From Tanticharoenia sakaeratensis NBRC 103193 (lineage in GTDB: Bacteria > Pseudomonadota > Alphaproteobacteria > Acetobacterales > Acetobacteraceae), in NCBI RefSeq assembly GCF_000963885.1, contig NZ_BALE01000048.1:1-64000 (forward strand): a stretch of 64,000 nucleotides of DNA, given 5' to 3'. The translations under genes were made by a program, and so were the position numbers. Shown piece by piece: positions 1 through 7,821 of the stretch. Each line of letters begins with the position of its first letter. Position 1 is the first letter of the stretch. The notes under the pieces are model-generated. The model was not told the origin of the DNA. It worked only from the letters and a program-made list of their open reading frames with translations, and did not search any database.

Positions 1-281
1 CAGCCGCCCCAGCCACCACCCCAGCCGCCGCCCCAGGGGCCGCCACCCCAGCCCCAGCCCCAGCCGCCGCCACCGGAGTAGTTGGTCTGGTTGTCGATGT
101 AGGCGAGGAAGTTGTGGCCGCTTGCCTGGAACGACCGCTGCGGCACGCCGAACTGACGCAGGACATCCACCTCGGACTTGCCGACCATGGCATCAAGCTG
201 GCGACGCTGGGCTGCCGTCGGGACCTCGCATGCAGTCAATGCCAGCAAGGCGGCAAACGGAACGAGACGTGAAGTTTTCAT
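1..281 (-). CDS. Gly/Trp-rich outer-membrane lipoprotein with BamE/OmlA-like N-terminus (3' end beyond window)
   Basis: The minus-strand frame opens with ATG at 281 and runs off the left edge, so about 93 residues are visible. The N-terminus is a lipoprotein signal with lipobox LTAC near residue 18, so the mature protein should be lipid-anchored. Residues 24-60 include DAMVGKSEVDVLRQFGVP, which resembles the start of small BamE/SmpA/OmlA-type lipoproteins. The visible tail is a low-complexity run of Gly and Trp (GWGWGWGGGPW and similar). No Shine-Dalgarno is obvious. The exact function is unknown; the family resemblance is from memory and weak, while the signal peptide and composition are seen directly. 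Confidence 0.6.
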   Translation of the reverse strand, partial: MKTSRLVPFAALLALTACEVPTAAQRRQLDAMVGKSEVDVLRQFGVPQRSFQASGHNFLAYIDNQTNYSGGGGWGWGWGGGPWGGGWGGGWGG

Positions 282-406
282 TGGGTCGTTTACCGATCGT
301 CTGAAGGTCGAGGTGCCGGCTTGAGGCCGGAGGGTGTGCGTTTCGTGGCAGTTTACGCGCAGTTTTCCGCCAGGGTTTATTAAACTCGTTATAGATTACG
401 AATCCT

Positions 407-1426
407 TTAGCGCAGCCACATTATGTCACAGAGCCGCGGCGCGCCAACCGCCAGCATGACCAGCCGGTCCAGTCCGAGCGCGATGCCGCTGCCTGCCGGC
501 ATCGACGGCAACGCGGCGAGAAGGCATTCGTCCATCGGCCAATCCTGATCCGGATACAATTCTACGCGACGCGCGCGATCCTCCTCGAACCGGACCCGTT
601 GCTCGACGGCATCCGTCAGTTCCTCGAAGGCATTCGCAAGCTCCACGCCGGCGACATAAAGCTCGAACCGGAGTGCAGCGCGGGGATCGTCCGGGTCCGT
701 CCGGGCCAGCGCGGCCTGGGGCTTCGGCCAATGCGTCAGGAAGGTCGGCCGCGTCCGGCCGATGACCGGCTCGACCCGTTCGAGCAGAAGCCGGAAGAAC
801 AGGTCTTCCCAGGTTTCGTCCGCCCGCAGAACGGCACCTGCCTGTCCGGCCAGCGCCTTCGCATCGCCGATCGTGCCGAGCAGGTCCGCGCCGACATGGC
901 GGGCAAAGGCCTCCTGCATCGTCAATCGCTCGAACGCACCGGTGATCTCGACGCTGTCTGTACCGCGCTGCACGACCGGCGGCAGGATCGCTCGCACCAG
1001 CGCCTCGGTCTCGTCCATCATGGCCTCGAGATCGAAGCCGGGCCGGTACCATTCGAGCATGGTGAATTCCGGCGCGTGCAGGTCACTCGCCTCCCCGTTG
1101 CGCCAGACACGGGCCAGCTGGAAGACGGGAACACCGGTTGCGGCCAGGATCCGCTTCATCGCGAATTCGGGGCTGGTGTGCAGAAAGCGGAGCCCGCGCG
1201 TGCCATCGGGCGCTTCGAGCTCCGTGCGGAAGACGCGCAGGTGCACTTCCTCCCCCGGCGTCGGCACCACATACGGCGTCTCGACCTCGAGGCAGCCGCG
1301 CCGAGCGAAAAAGCCCCGCACATCCGCTACAATCTCCGCGCGCCGCCGCAGGAGCGGCAGGCGCTCGGCCATGCGCGCCAACGCCGAATCGCGTGCCGCA
1401 GGTGGTTGGGATGGCGCAACGGTCAT
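407..1426 (-). CDS. epmA: EF-P--(R)-beta-lysine ligase (lysyl-tRNA synthetase paralogue)
   Basis: The 339-aa protein matches the catalytic domain of class II lysyl-tRNA synthetase without the anticodon-binding domain, the hallmark of EpmA/GenX/PoxA (about 325 aa in E. coli). Motif 2 is seen around FLHTSPEFAMKRIL and FQLARVWRNGE, and motif 3 as GSGIALGLDRLVML near the C-terminus. EpmA activates beta-lysine and attaches it to the conserved lysine of EF-P, helping ribosomes through polyproline stretches. The frame is open for 58 more codons upstream, but that part is Arg/Ala-rich junk-like sequence. The ATG at 1426 gives the family length. It is divergent from epmB and close to efp, which supports the assignment. 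Confidence 0.9.
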   Translation of the reverse strand: MTVAPSQPPAARDSALARMAERLPLLRRRAEIVADVRGFFARRGCLEVETPYVVPTPGEEVHLRVFRTELEAPDGTRGLRFLHTSPEFAMKRILAATGVPVFQLARVWRNGEASDLHAPEFTMLEWYRPGFDLEAMMDETEALVRAILPPVVQRGTDSVEITGAFERLTMQEAFARHVGADLLGTIGDAKALAGQAGAVLRADETWEDLFFRLLLERVEPVIGRTRPTFLTHWPKPQAALARTDPDDPRAALRFELYVAGVELANAFEELTDAVEQRVRFEEDRARRVELYPDQDWPMDECLLAALPSMPAGSGIALGLDRLVMLAVGAPRLCDIMWLR

Positions 1427-1732
1427 CGGGCGAACACGCCACCGTCGCGCCCGCACGTCAAGCCGCAGCCCCGGGAAGACCCGTTGCATCCGTGCCTGCA
1501 GCGCGCGTAAAGCGGCCGCATGTCCCGCTCCCCATCCGACAGCGCCCTTGCAGCCAAGGCGATCCGCGCGTCCGTGCCCGGCGCCGAAACCGGCAAGCAC
1601 GGCCTATCTCCGGGCAACGGCCATGTCCTTCACATTGAAGACGATGGTCGCACGCCTTGCAGCGATGAGCCCGGCCGCCTGCCGTGCGAGGGCCAAGCCC
1701 ATCACGCGCAGCAGGGGGAAGAGGCGCATCCT
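1427..1732. other. Intergenic region between divergent epmA and epmB
   Basis: This 306-bp stretch must carry the divergent promoters of epmA and epmB. Open frames extend into it from both genes but look like GC-bias extensions. A strong purine-rich Shine-Dalgarno (GGGGGAAGAGG) sits at its right end before the epmB ATG. I see no clear operator. Confidence 0.4.
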
Positions 1733-2767
1733 ATGCAGCGCAGAGATGGCGTACCCCGCGTGCTTCGCAGAGACGGCGCGCCCCGTGTGCTCCGCACGAC
1801 AGACGCCCTGATCGAGGCCGGTCTTGTCCAGCCCCGGGATCGCGAAGCGCTCGATGCGGTCTCGGCCCGCTATGCCACGGCCGTTCCGCCCGCATTCGCC
1901 GATCTGATCGAACACCCGGACGACCCGATCGGCCGTCAGGTCATCCCCGACGCGCGGGAGCTGCACACGGCGCCGCATGAACAGGCCGATCCGATCGGCG
2001 ACGACGCACTGTCGCCGATCCCGGGCATCGTGCACCGCTACCCCGATCGCGCATTGCTCAAGCCGCTTCTGGTCTGTCCGCTCTATTGCCGGTTCTGCTT
2101 CCGACGCGAGCATGTGGGGCCAGGCGGCGGCGTGCTGTCGGATGAGGATCTGACCCGCGCGCTCGCCTGGCTCCGCGCACGGCCGGCCATCACGGAAGTG
2201 ATCCTGACAGGAGGCGATCCGCTGATGCTGAGCCCGCGCCGCCTGCGCGAGATCATCTCCGCGCTGTCGTCCATGGATCATGTGCGGACGATCCGGATCC
2301 ATACCCGCGTGCCGGTCGCCGATCCGGCGCGCGTTTCGGGCGACATGCTGGACGCGCTGGAAACCGATCGGGCGATGTGGGTCGTCGTGCATGCGAACCA
2401 CGCGCGCGAGCTGACGCCCGATGCCCGCGCGGCGCTGCGGCGCATCCAGTCGCGCGCGATCCCGGTGCTGGGCCAGTCCGTGCTGCTGCGGGGCGTAAAC
2501 GATACGCCGGAGGCGCTGGAGGCCCTGTTGCGCGCGCTCGTCACCGCGCGGGTGAAGCCTTATTACCTGCATCAGCTCGACGCCGCGCCGGGCACGTCGC
2601 ACTTCCATGTTCCGATCGGGGAAGGGCGTGCCCTGCTCGCATCGCTACGCGGACGGGTGACCGGCCTGGCCTGGCCGACCTATGTGCTCGATATCCCCGG
2701 CGGCCATGGCAAGGTGCCGCTCGGCCCGGAATATCGCGATCGCGACGGTCGCTGGATACCTGCCTGA
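1733..2767 (+). CDS. epmB: EF-P beta-lysylation protein, lysine 2,3-aminomutase family (radical SAM)
   Basis: The 344-aa product converts L-lysine to (R)-beta-lysine for EF-P modification. The radical SAM signature CPLYCRFC places three cysteines at about residues 115, 119 and 122 (CxxxCxxC), followed by the FRREH sequence usual in this family. A GGDPLM segment (SAM binding) and a C-terminal PGGHGK stretch also fit KamA/EpmB. ATG 1733 was chosen for its purine-rich ribosome site 9-10 bases upstream and because the length equals E. coli EpmB (342 aa). The N-terminus carries a 27-bp tandem duplication that repeats RRDGxPRVL. It lies 91 bp upstream of efp, its substrate. Confidence 0.9.
   Translation: MQRRDGVPRVLRRDGAPRVLRTTDALIEAGLVQPRDREALDAVSARYATAVPPAFADLIEHPDDPIGRQVIPDARELHTAPHEQADPIGDDALSPIPGIVHRYPDRALLKPLLVCPLYCRFCFRREHVGPGGGVLSDEDLTRALAWLRARPAITEVILTGGDPLMLSPRRLREIISALSSMDHVRTIRIHTRVPVADPARVSGDMLDALETDRAMWVVVHANHARELTPDARAALRRIQSRAIPVLGQSVLLRGVNDTPEALEALLRALVTARVKPYYLHQLDAAPGTSHFHVPIGEGRALLASLRGRVTGLAWPTYVLDIPGGHGKVPLGPEYRDRDGRWIPA
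1739..1792 (+). repeat. 27-bp imperfect tandem duplication inside the epmB 5' end
   Basis: Two adjacent 27-base units (1739-1765 and 1766-1792) match at about 22 positions and encode RRDGVPRVL and RRDGAPRVL in succession. The reading frame is kept. The duplication falls before the conserved catalytic core. Confidence 0.7.
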
Positions 2768-2858
2768 GCTTGCCCTTCCCGATGCGGGGCGTTAGAAGCC
2801 CCCTCGATTTCCGCGACCTCCATCCGGCGCCATCCGCCAGAAACCTGGGATACGATCC

Positions 2859-3422
2859 ATGAAGCAGCAGGCCAACCTGATCCGCGCCGGCCAGGTCATC
2901 GAACATGACGGCCGCCGCTGGACCGTGCTCAAGCAGCAGATCATCACCCCGGGCAAGGGTGGCGCCTTCATTCAGGTGGAGATGCGCGACCTCAAGACAG
3001 GCAACAAGACCAACGAGCGGTGGCGCACCGCCGACACGGTCGAGCGCCTGATGACCGAGGACAAGGACTACACCTATTCCTACGAGGACGGCGACAACAT
3101 CGTCCTGATGGATCCGGAGACGTTCGAGCAGGTGCTGCTGCACAAGGACCTGTTCGGCGAGCAGCTGCCGTTCCTGCAGGACAACATGCCGCTGAACGTC
3201 AAGCTCGTCGAAGGCGATGCGGTCGGCGTCTCGCTGCCGCCGCAGGTGACCCTCGAGATCACCGAGGCTGATCCGGTGGTCAAGGGTCAGACCGCGTCCT
3301 CGTCCTACAAGCCCGCCCTGCTGTCCAACGGCGTGAAGACGCTGGTGCCGCCGTTCATCGAGGCCGGCGAGCGCGTCGTCGTCCGCACGGACGACGCGAG
3401 CTACGTCGAGCGCGCGAAGTAA
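2859..3422 (+). CDS. efp: Translation elongation factor P
   Basis: The 187-aa protein is full length for EF-P, with KOW-like N-terminal, central OB and C-terminal OB domains. Lys33 lies at the tip of the PGKGGAF loop, the residue that EpmA beta-lysylates. EF-P enters the E site and rescues ribosomes stalled at consecutive prolines. Its location directly after epmB and near epmA makes the modification route explicit. No epmC hydroxylase gene is in the window. The start at 2859 is the only sensible ATG for the conserved N-terminus. Confidence 0.97.
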   Translation: MKQQANLIRAGQVIEHDGRRWTVLKQQIITPGKGGAFIQVEMRDLKTGNKTNERWRTADTVERLMTEDKDYTYSYEDGDNIVLMDPETFEQVLLHKDLFGEQLPFLQDNMPLNVKLVEGDAVGVSLPPQVTLEITEADPVVKGQTASSSYKPALLSNGVKTLVPPFIEAGERVVVRTDDASYVERAK

Positions 3423-3456
3423 GACAGACCCCCGCACCGTTTTTCGAGGAGCCGCC

Positions 3457-4290
3457 GTGCCCCGCCTTTCGCCGCACATGACCGTCATGCAGATGGCTGC
3501 CCAGAAAGCCGCCAAGCGGCTCCTGCGCGACTTCGCCGAAGTCGAGCAGCTCCAGGTCAGCATCAAGGGCCCGGGCGATTTCGTCAGCCAGGCCGACATG
3601 CGCGCCGAAGCCTCGATCCGCGAGGATCTGGCCCGCGCGCGTCCGGGCTATGCGTTTCTCATGGAAGAGAGTGGCTCGTCAGGCGGTGACAACTGGACGT
3701 GGCGCTGGATCGTCGATCCGCTCGACGGGACGACGAACTTTCTGCACGGCATTCCGCACTGGGCGATTTCGATCGGCCTGCAGCGCCGCCTGCCGGACGG
3801 CACCGTCGAGCTGGCGGCCGGCCTGATCTACAACCCGGTCAACAACGAGATGTTCTGGGCCGAGAAGGGCGTGGGCGCGTTCCTCAACGAGCGTCGTCTG
3901 CGTGTTTCGGCCCGCCGCGACATGATCGAGGCGGTGTTCGCAACCGGCATCCCGTTTGCCAAGGTACCCGGCTCGCGCCGGCTGCCCTTCGCCCGCGTGC
4001 TGGGCACCCTGATGCCGCAGGTCGCGGGCATTCGCCGCTTCGGCGCCGCGGCCCTCGACCTCGCCTGGGTCGCGGCCGGCCGTTATGACGGATTCTGGGA
4101 ATTCGGCCTCAAGCCGTGGGATTGCGCGGCAGGCCTGCTGATCGTCCGCGAGGCCGGCGGCTATGCGACCGACGAGGCCGGACGGGATCTCGGCGCGCTC
4201 GACCACGACGTCAACGTGGTCGCGGGCAATACGCATCTGCACGCTCCCCTGCGCGAGATCGTGGCCGAGGCCCTGACCCGCACCGCCTGA
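3457..4290 (+). CDS. suhB: Inositol monophosphatase family protein (SuhB-like)
   Basis: The 277-aa protein has the signature of lithium-sensitive Mg-dependent phosphatases: the metal ligand motif EES near residue 70, DPLDGTTNF around residues 87-95, and WDCAAGLLIVREAGG near residue 220. It should hydrolyse inositol-1-phosphate or related phosphate esters. SuhB homologues can also act in rRNA antitermination, which cannot be judged here. Translation starts at GTG 3457, preceded by GAGGAG. It is 34 bp after efp and is probably co-transcribed with it. Confidence 0.85.
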   Translation: MPRLSPHMTVMQMAAQKAAKRLLRDFAEVEQLQVSIKGPGDFVSQADMRAEASIREDLARARPGYAFLMEESGSSGGDNWTWRWIVDPLDGTTNFLHGIPHWAISIGLQRRLPDGTVELAAGLIYNPVNNEMFWAEKGVGAFLNERRLRVSARRDMIEAVFATGIPFAKVPGSRRLPFARVLGTLMPQVAGIRRFGAAALDLAWVAAGRYDGFWEFGLKPWDCAAGLLIVREAGGYATDEAGRDLGALDHDVNVVAGNTHLHAPLREIVAEALTRTA

Positions 4291-4343
4291 CGCCCTGCTC
4301 CATTTGCCGCGCCGCACGGGCCGTGTTTAGGATCGCGCCCATC

Positions 4344-5132
4344 ATGCCAAGGCCGTTTCGTTTCCCCGTGCGTTCCCGCGCGTTTTCTGCTCTCGCGGCC
4401 CTGATCGCTGCCTCCGCTGTCGGCCCCGGACCGGCAGCCTGGGCGCAGGTGTCGAGCAATCTGGATGCCCTTGGCCCGGCGCCGGCCCAGAAAGCCGCGC
4501 CCAAGGCCGCTCCGTCCGGCAGCCGCACTCGCCCGAAGCCTTCCAGCGCTCCAGCGCATTCTTCGCCCCGCACGGCCGCGGCGAAACCTGCGGCCGCCCC
4601 CAACACCGGGCTGCGCAATCCCCCGAGTGTCCCGGATCATCCGCCGCCACCTGTCGTGATCCCGCCTCCCGGCGTGCTGGTTCCGCTGCATCCACCGCCG
4701 CCGCCGCCGCCGGTCACAGCGGTGAAAGACGCGCAAGGGTCGGTCGCGCCGATCGACAACGGCCTGCGTGTCACGTTCGGCGCCGACAGTGCCGACATGA
4801 GCCAGGAGATGATCGATTCGCTGCATGCCGTGGCGCAGCATCTGCGTGACAATCCATTGCAACGCGTCTCGATTCTGGCCTACGCCCACGGGACGGAAGA
4901 CGATCTTTCGGTTCCAAGACGAATTTCGCTCGCACGGGCATTGAATGCGCGCGCGATTCTCATCAACGATGGAATCGCACCGACCCGGATCTATCCGCGC
5001 CCGATCGGTCTCCCCCCGAAAACAGGGGCGGATACGGGGGCGCCGACCGACCGGATCGACCTGACCTATGCCGGAGATCCCGGCCCGCCACCCGTTCCCA
5101 CCGCTTCCGCGCAGAAGGCCACCGCTCCGTGA
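4344..5132 (+). CDS. Secreted OmpA-like protein with proline-rich linker
   Basis: The 262-aa product begins with a signal peptide (about residues 1-35, cleavage near AWAQ). A low-complexity Pro/Ala/Lys-rich region of about 95 residues follows, including a run of consecutive prolines. A C-terminal OmpA-like domain starts around VTFGADSADMS and contains LAYAHGTEDD and RISLARALNARAILI. OmpA-like domains usually bind peptidoglycan. The stop overlaps the GTG start of the next gene by four bases (GTGA), implying translational coupling. The proline run makes this protein a plausible client of the EF-P encoded 1 kb upstream (inference). Confidence 0.75.
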   Translation: MPRPFRFPVRSRAFSALAALIAASAVGPGPAAWAQVSSNLDALGPAPAQKAAPKAAPSGSRTRPKPSSAPAHSSPRTAAAKPAAAPNTGLRNPPSVPDHPPPPVVIPPPGVLVPLHPPPPPPPVTAVKDAQGSVAPIDNGLRVTFGADSADMSQEMIDSLHAVAQHLRDNPLQRVSILAYAHGTEDDLSVPRRISLARALNARAILINDGIAPTRIYPRPIGLPPKTGADTGAPTDRIDLTYAGDPGPPPVPTASAQKATAP

Positions 5133-6295
5133 CCAAACCGACGCTCTATCTCGTGCGCATGGCCGCCTTTCTGATCGCGGCAGTTCTGGTTGCCGCCCTG
5201 CTGGGCCGCACGCTGTATACGGCGTTCTTCAACAACCCGTTGCTCAACGGGCTGATCCTCGTGATCCTGCTCTTCGGCATCGCCTACAACCTGCGCCTCG
5301 TTCAGCGCCTCCTGCCGGAAGTGCGCTGGATCGAGACCCTGCGCCATCCCCGGACCGGCCTTGCGCCGCCGCCGCCGCCGCGCCTTCTGGCGCCCATGGC
5401 GGGCATGCTTTCGGCCCGCAACCGCACCGACCGGCTGACGCTCTCGACCCATGCGTCGCAGGCCCTGCTCGACAGCCTGTCGGCGCGCCTGGACGAATCG
5501 CGCGAGATTTCGCGCTACATGACGGGCCTGCTGATCTTCCTCGGCCTGCTGGGCACGTTCTACGGCCTGCTGCTCACGGTCAGTTCGATCGCAGGCGTCA
5601 TTGGCGACATGTCGATCGGCAGCGGCGATGTCGGCCCGATGTTCGACCAGCTCAAATCCGGCCTCGCCCAGCCGCTGCATGGCATGGCGACCGCCTTCTC
5701 CGGCTCGATGTACGGCCTCGCCTCGGCCCTGGTGCTCGGCTTCCTCGACCTGACGGCGGGACAGGCGCAAAATCGCTTCTTCAACGAGCTCGAGGAGTGG
5801 CTTGCAACCGTGACCCGCATCGCGGGTGGCGCGTCGGTTGAAGGCTCCGAGGCTCCGATCCCGGCCTATGTGCAGGCGCTGCTGGAACAGACCGCCGAAA
5901 ACCTCGAGACGCTGCAGAACGTGCTGTCGCGCGGCGAGGAAGGGCGTGTGCGCCAGCTTCAGAGCCTCGACCGGCTTCAGGAACGCCTTGGCAGCATGAC
6001 CGAACTGCTGCAGGCCAATCGGGAACTGATGGCCCGCAACACGGACACGCAGACCGCCCTGCTGGCCTTCCTGCGTCACTCCGGCGAAGCCCGTACGCCC
6101 GGCACGCCCGCGTTCGAGGAAGGCCGCGCCCAGCGCGATCAGCTCCGGTCCATCGAAGGTATGATCGGCAAGCTGATCGAAGAACTTCATCAGGGCCGCG
6201 CACAGGCCACCGGGGAGATCCGCAACGACCTGCGCCTGCTCGCCCGGACGATTGCAGCCTCGTCGGGGCTGACCACCAACACCAACCCGGGCTGA
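5129..6295 (+). CDS. MotA/TolQ/ExbB-family proton channel-like inner-membrane protein
   Basis: The 388-aa protein has two N-terminal membrane helices (about residues 10-55), a further pair around LLIFLGLLGTFYGLLLTV (near residue 140) and GSMYGLASALVLGFLDL (near residue 200), the layout of MotA/TolQ/ExbB channels. The long C-terminal part is predicted helical and cytoplasmic (QNVLSRGEEG onward). It starts at GTG inside the stop of the OmpA-like gene and ends 6 bp before the MotB-like gene, so the three form one operon. Such triads use proton flow to work on the envelope. The exact role of this lineage-specific version is not known to me. Confidence 0.8.
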   Translation: MTKPTLYLVRMAAFLIAAVLVAALLGRTLYTAFFNNPLLNGLILVILLFGIAYNLRLVQRLLPEVRWIETLRHPRTGLAPPPPPRLLAPMAGMLSARNRTDRLTLSTHASQALLDSLSARLDESREISRYMTGLLIFLGLLGTFYGLLLTVSSIAGVIGDMSIGSGDVGPMFDQLKSGLAQPLHGMATAFSGSMYGLASALVLGFLDLTAGQAQNRFFNELEEWLATVTRIAGGASVEGSEAPIPAYVQALLEQTAENLETLQNVLSRGEEGRVRQLQSLDRLQERLGSMTELLQANRELMARNTDTQTALLAFLRHSGEARTPGTPAFEEGRAQRDQLRSIEGMIGKLIEELHQGRAQATGEIRNDLRLLARTIAASSGLTTNTNPG

Positions 6296-6301
6296 TCGGC
6301 C

Positions 6302-7297
6302 ATGGCGCGCCGCCGTCGCACCTTTCACCTCGACGTCTGGCCCGGCTACGTGGACGCGCTGTCCACGCTGCTCATGGTCGTCACGTTCGTTCTGCTGGTC
6401 TTCGTGCTCGGGCAGGCCTTCCTGTCCGTCTCGCTGTCCAAGCGCCAGCATACGCTCGATGCGCTTCAGAAGGAGATGGCGCAGCTGTCCGCCATGCTCG
6501 CCATGGAGCAGGGCAAGAGCCGCGCGCTCGGCCTGAATGTCGCGTCCCTGACCGAGGAGCGCGACAAGACGCGCGCCGAGGCCGCGGCCCTGTCCGGCCA
6601 GATCGCGACCCTCACTGGCCAGATCACGCAGAAGGACGCGGCTCTCGCGTCCGCCGGACAGACCAATGAGTCCGAGGCGCAGCAGATCACGCAGCTCAAC
6701 CAGCAGCTGGCCGAACTGAACCAGCAGCTGGCGGCGATCACCGCCGCGCTGGACATCGCGAAGAAGGATCTGACCGCGCGCGATCAGCAGATCAACGATC
6801 TCGGCAACAAGCTCAATCTTGCGCTGGCCGATCGCGTCAATCAGCTCAAACGCTATCGCTCGGAATTCTTCGGCCGGATGCGCGACATCCTGAAGAACCA
6901 GAAGGGCGTCGAGATCGTCGGCGACCGCTTCGTGTTCCAGTCCGAAGTCCTGTTCCCGCAGGGCAGCGCCGACCTGACACCGGAAGGCACGCGCGAGATC
7001 CGCACCCTCGCGCGCACCTTCAAGCAGGTCTCGTCCCAGATTCCGACCGACATCCCGTGGATCCTGCGGGTGGACGGCCATGCCGATCGCCAGCCGATCC
7101 ACGGGACGTTCGCGAGCAACTGGGAGCTGTCATCCGAGCGCGCGATCACCGTGGTGCGCGTGCTCATCAGCGAGGGCGTCGATCCGCATCATCTCGCCGC
7201 GACCGGCTTCGCCGACTATCAGCCGCTGGATACCAGCAGCACACAGGCCGCCTATGCCCGCAACCGCCGCATCGAGTTCCGCCTGACGGATCGCTGA
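6302..7297 (+). CDS. MotB/OmpA-family peptidoglycan-binding protein, partner of the MotA-like channel
   Basis: The 331-aa product has an Arg-rich start, one membrane helix (about residues 15-42) and a long Gln/Leu coiled coil (about 45-185) containing repeated LNQQLAELNQQLA. A C-terminal OmpA domain follows, with FPQGSADLTPEG, VDGHAD and NRRIEFRL. Asp18 at the entrance of the helix (VDALSTLL) matches the proton-accepting aspartate of MotB. It should form a stator-like complex with the preceding channel protein and anchor to peptidoglycan. It is not a flagellar motB by context, since no flagellar genes are nearby. Confidence 0.8.
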   Translation: MARRRRTFHLDVWPGYVDALSTLLMVVTFVLLVFVLGQAFLSVSLSKRQHTLDALQKEMAQLSAMLAMEQGKSRALGLNVASLTEERDKTRAEAAALSGQIATLTGQITQKDAALASAGQTNESEAQQITQLNQQLAELNQQLAAITAALDIAKKDLTARDQQINDLGNKLNLALADRVNQLKRYRSEFFGRMRDILKNQKGVEIVGDRFVFQSEVLFPQGSADLTPEGTREIRTLARTFKQVSSQIPTDIPWILRVDGHADRQPIHGTFASNWELSSERAITVVRVLISEGVDPHHLAATGFADYQPLDTSSTQAAYARNRRIEFRLTDR

Positions 7298-7821
7298 TCT
7301 TGCGTGCACAAGGCCGGATGCGATCGACGGGACAGTCTGGACTGGCCACAGTTTCTGATCGTAAGCGATCAGAAACTGTGGCCATCCGATTGGAGCGGGA
7401 TGGCCTGACTATCGGACGACCATGTGCGCTCTGCGAACGTCCCGATGTCCTGATATCGCGCCTTTGCGGCTGAAATGCCGGACAGAAATTTCCGCATGGG
7501 CCCGCGGGTGTCCCTGTCATGATGATGCCCATCGCCACAGAAGGCCCGTCCGACCCTGTGAAAGCGGTTCTCCGGCACGAGACGCCACAATGGCGCTCAA
7601 GGCACTCGCGGATGGTCGCCGAGACGGCTCATCAAAGCGCGCAGCGATGCATCTGAAGCTGCCTGGAGACGCCGAAACAATCTCCGTCGCCGAGACCGCA
7701 CCACACGCGTTTGCAGTTGTCCCGCCTGAACCTGATCCGCTCAACAGTCTGGGGACCACGTCGCTACCGCTGTAGCGAGCTTGCGAACCTGCTTGCGGCC
7801 ACGATGTCCTGGGCGCTCAGG
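7298..7821. other. 524-bp gap between convergent genes
   Basis: The gap separates the MotB-like gene from the oppositely oriented acyltransferase gene. It contains the perfect inverted repeat at 7343-7384 and otherwise no frame with a recognisable domain or a good ribosome site. Short open frames on both strands look like background. Confidence 0.4.
7343..7384. repeat. Perfect 19-bp inverted repeat with 4-base loop
   Basis: The arms are 7343-7361 and 7366-7384, each the exact reverse complement of the other (left arm begins TGGCCACAGTTTC), and the loop is TAAG. It lies 45 bp after the stop of the MotB-like gene and between convergent genes, so it may end transcription in both directions. It lacks a T-run, so a REP-like or mobile-element-derived palindrome is equally possible. 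Confidence 0.75.

Noticed and set aside
5066-7102. Long open frame antisense to the MotA/MotB-like genes (minus strand, over 600 codons)
   Set aside because: It is a mirror of high-GC coding bias; composition is Arg/Gln/His-heavy with no domain, and the plus-strand genes are clear families with operon spacing.
4344-7297. A Zorya-type anti-phage system (ZorA/ZorB are MotA/MotB-like)
   Set aside because: No ZorC, ZorD or ZorE-like genes are present; flanks are housekeeping genes and the third member is a secreted OmpA-like protein.
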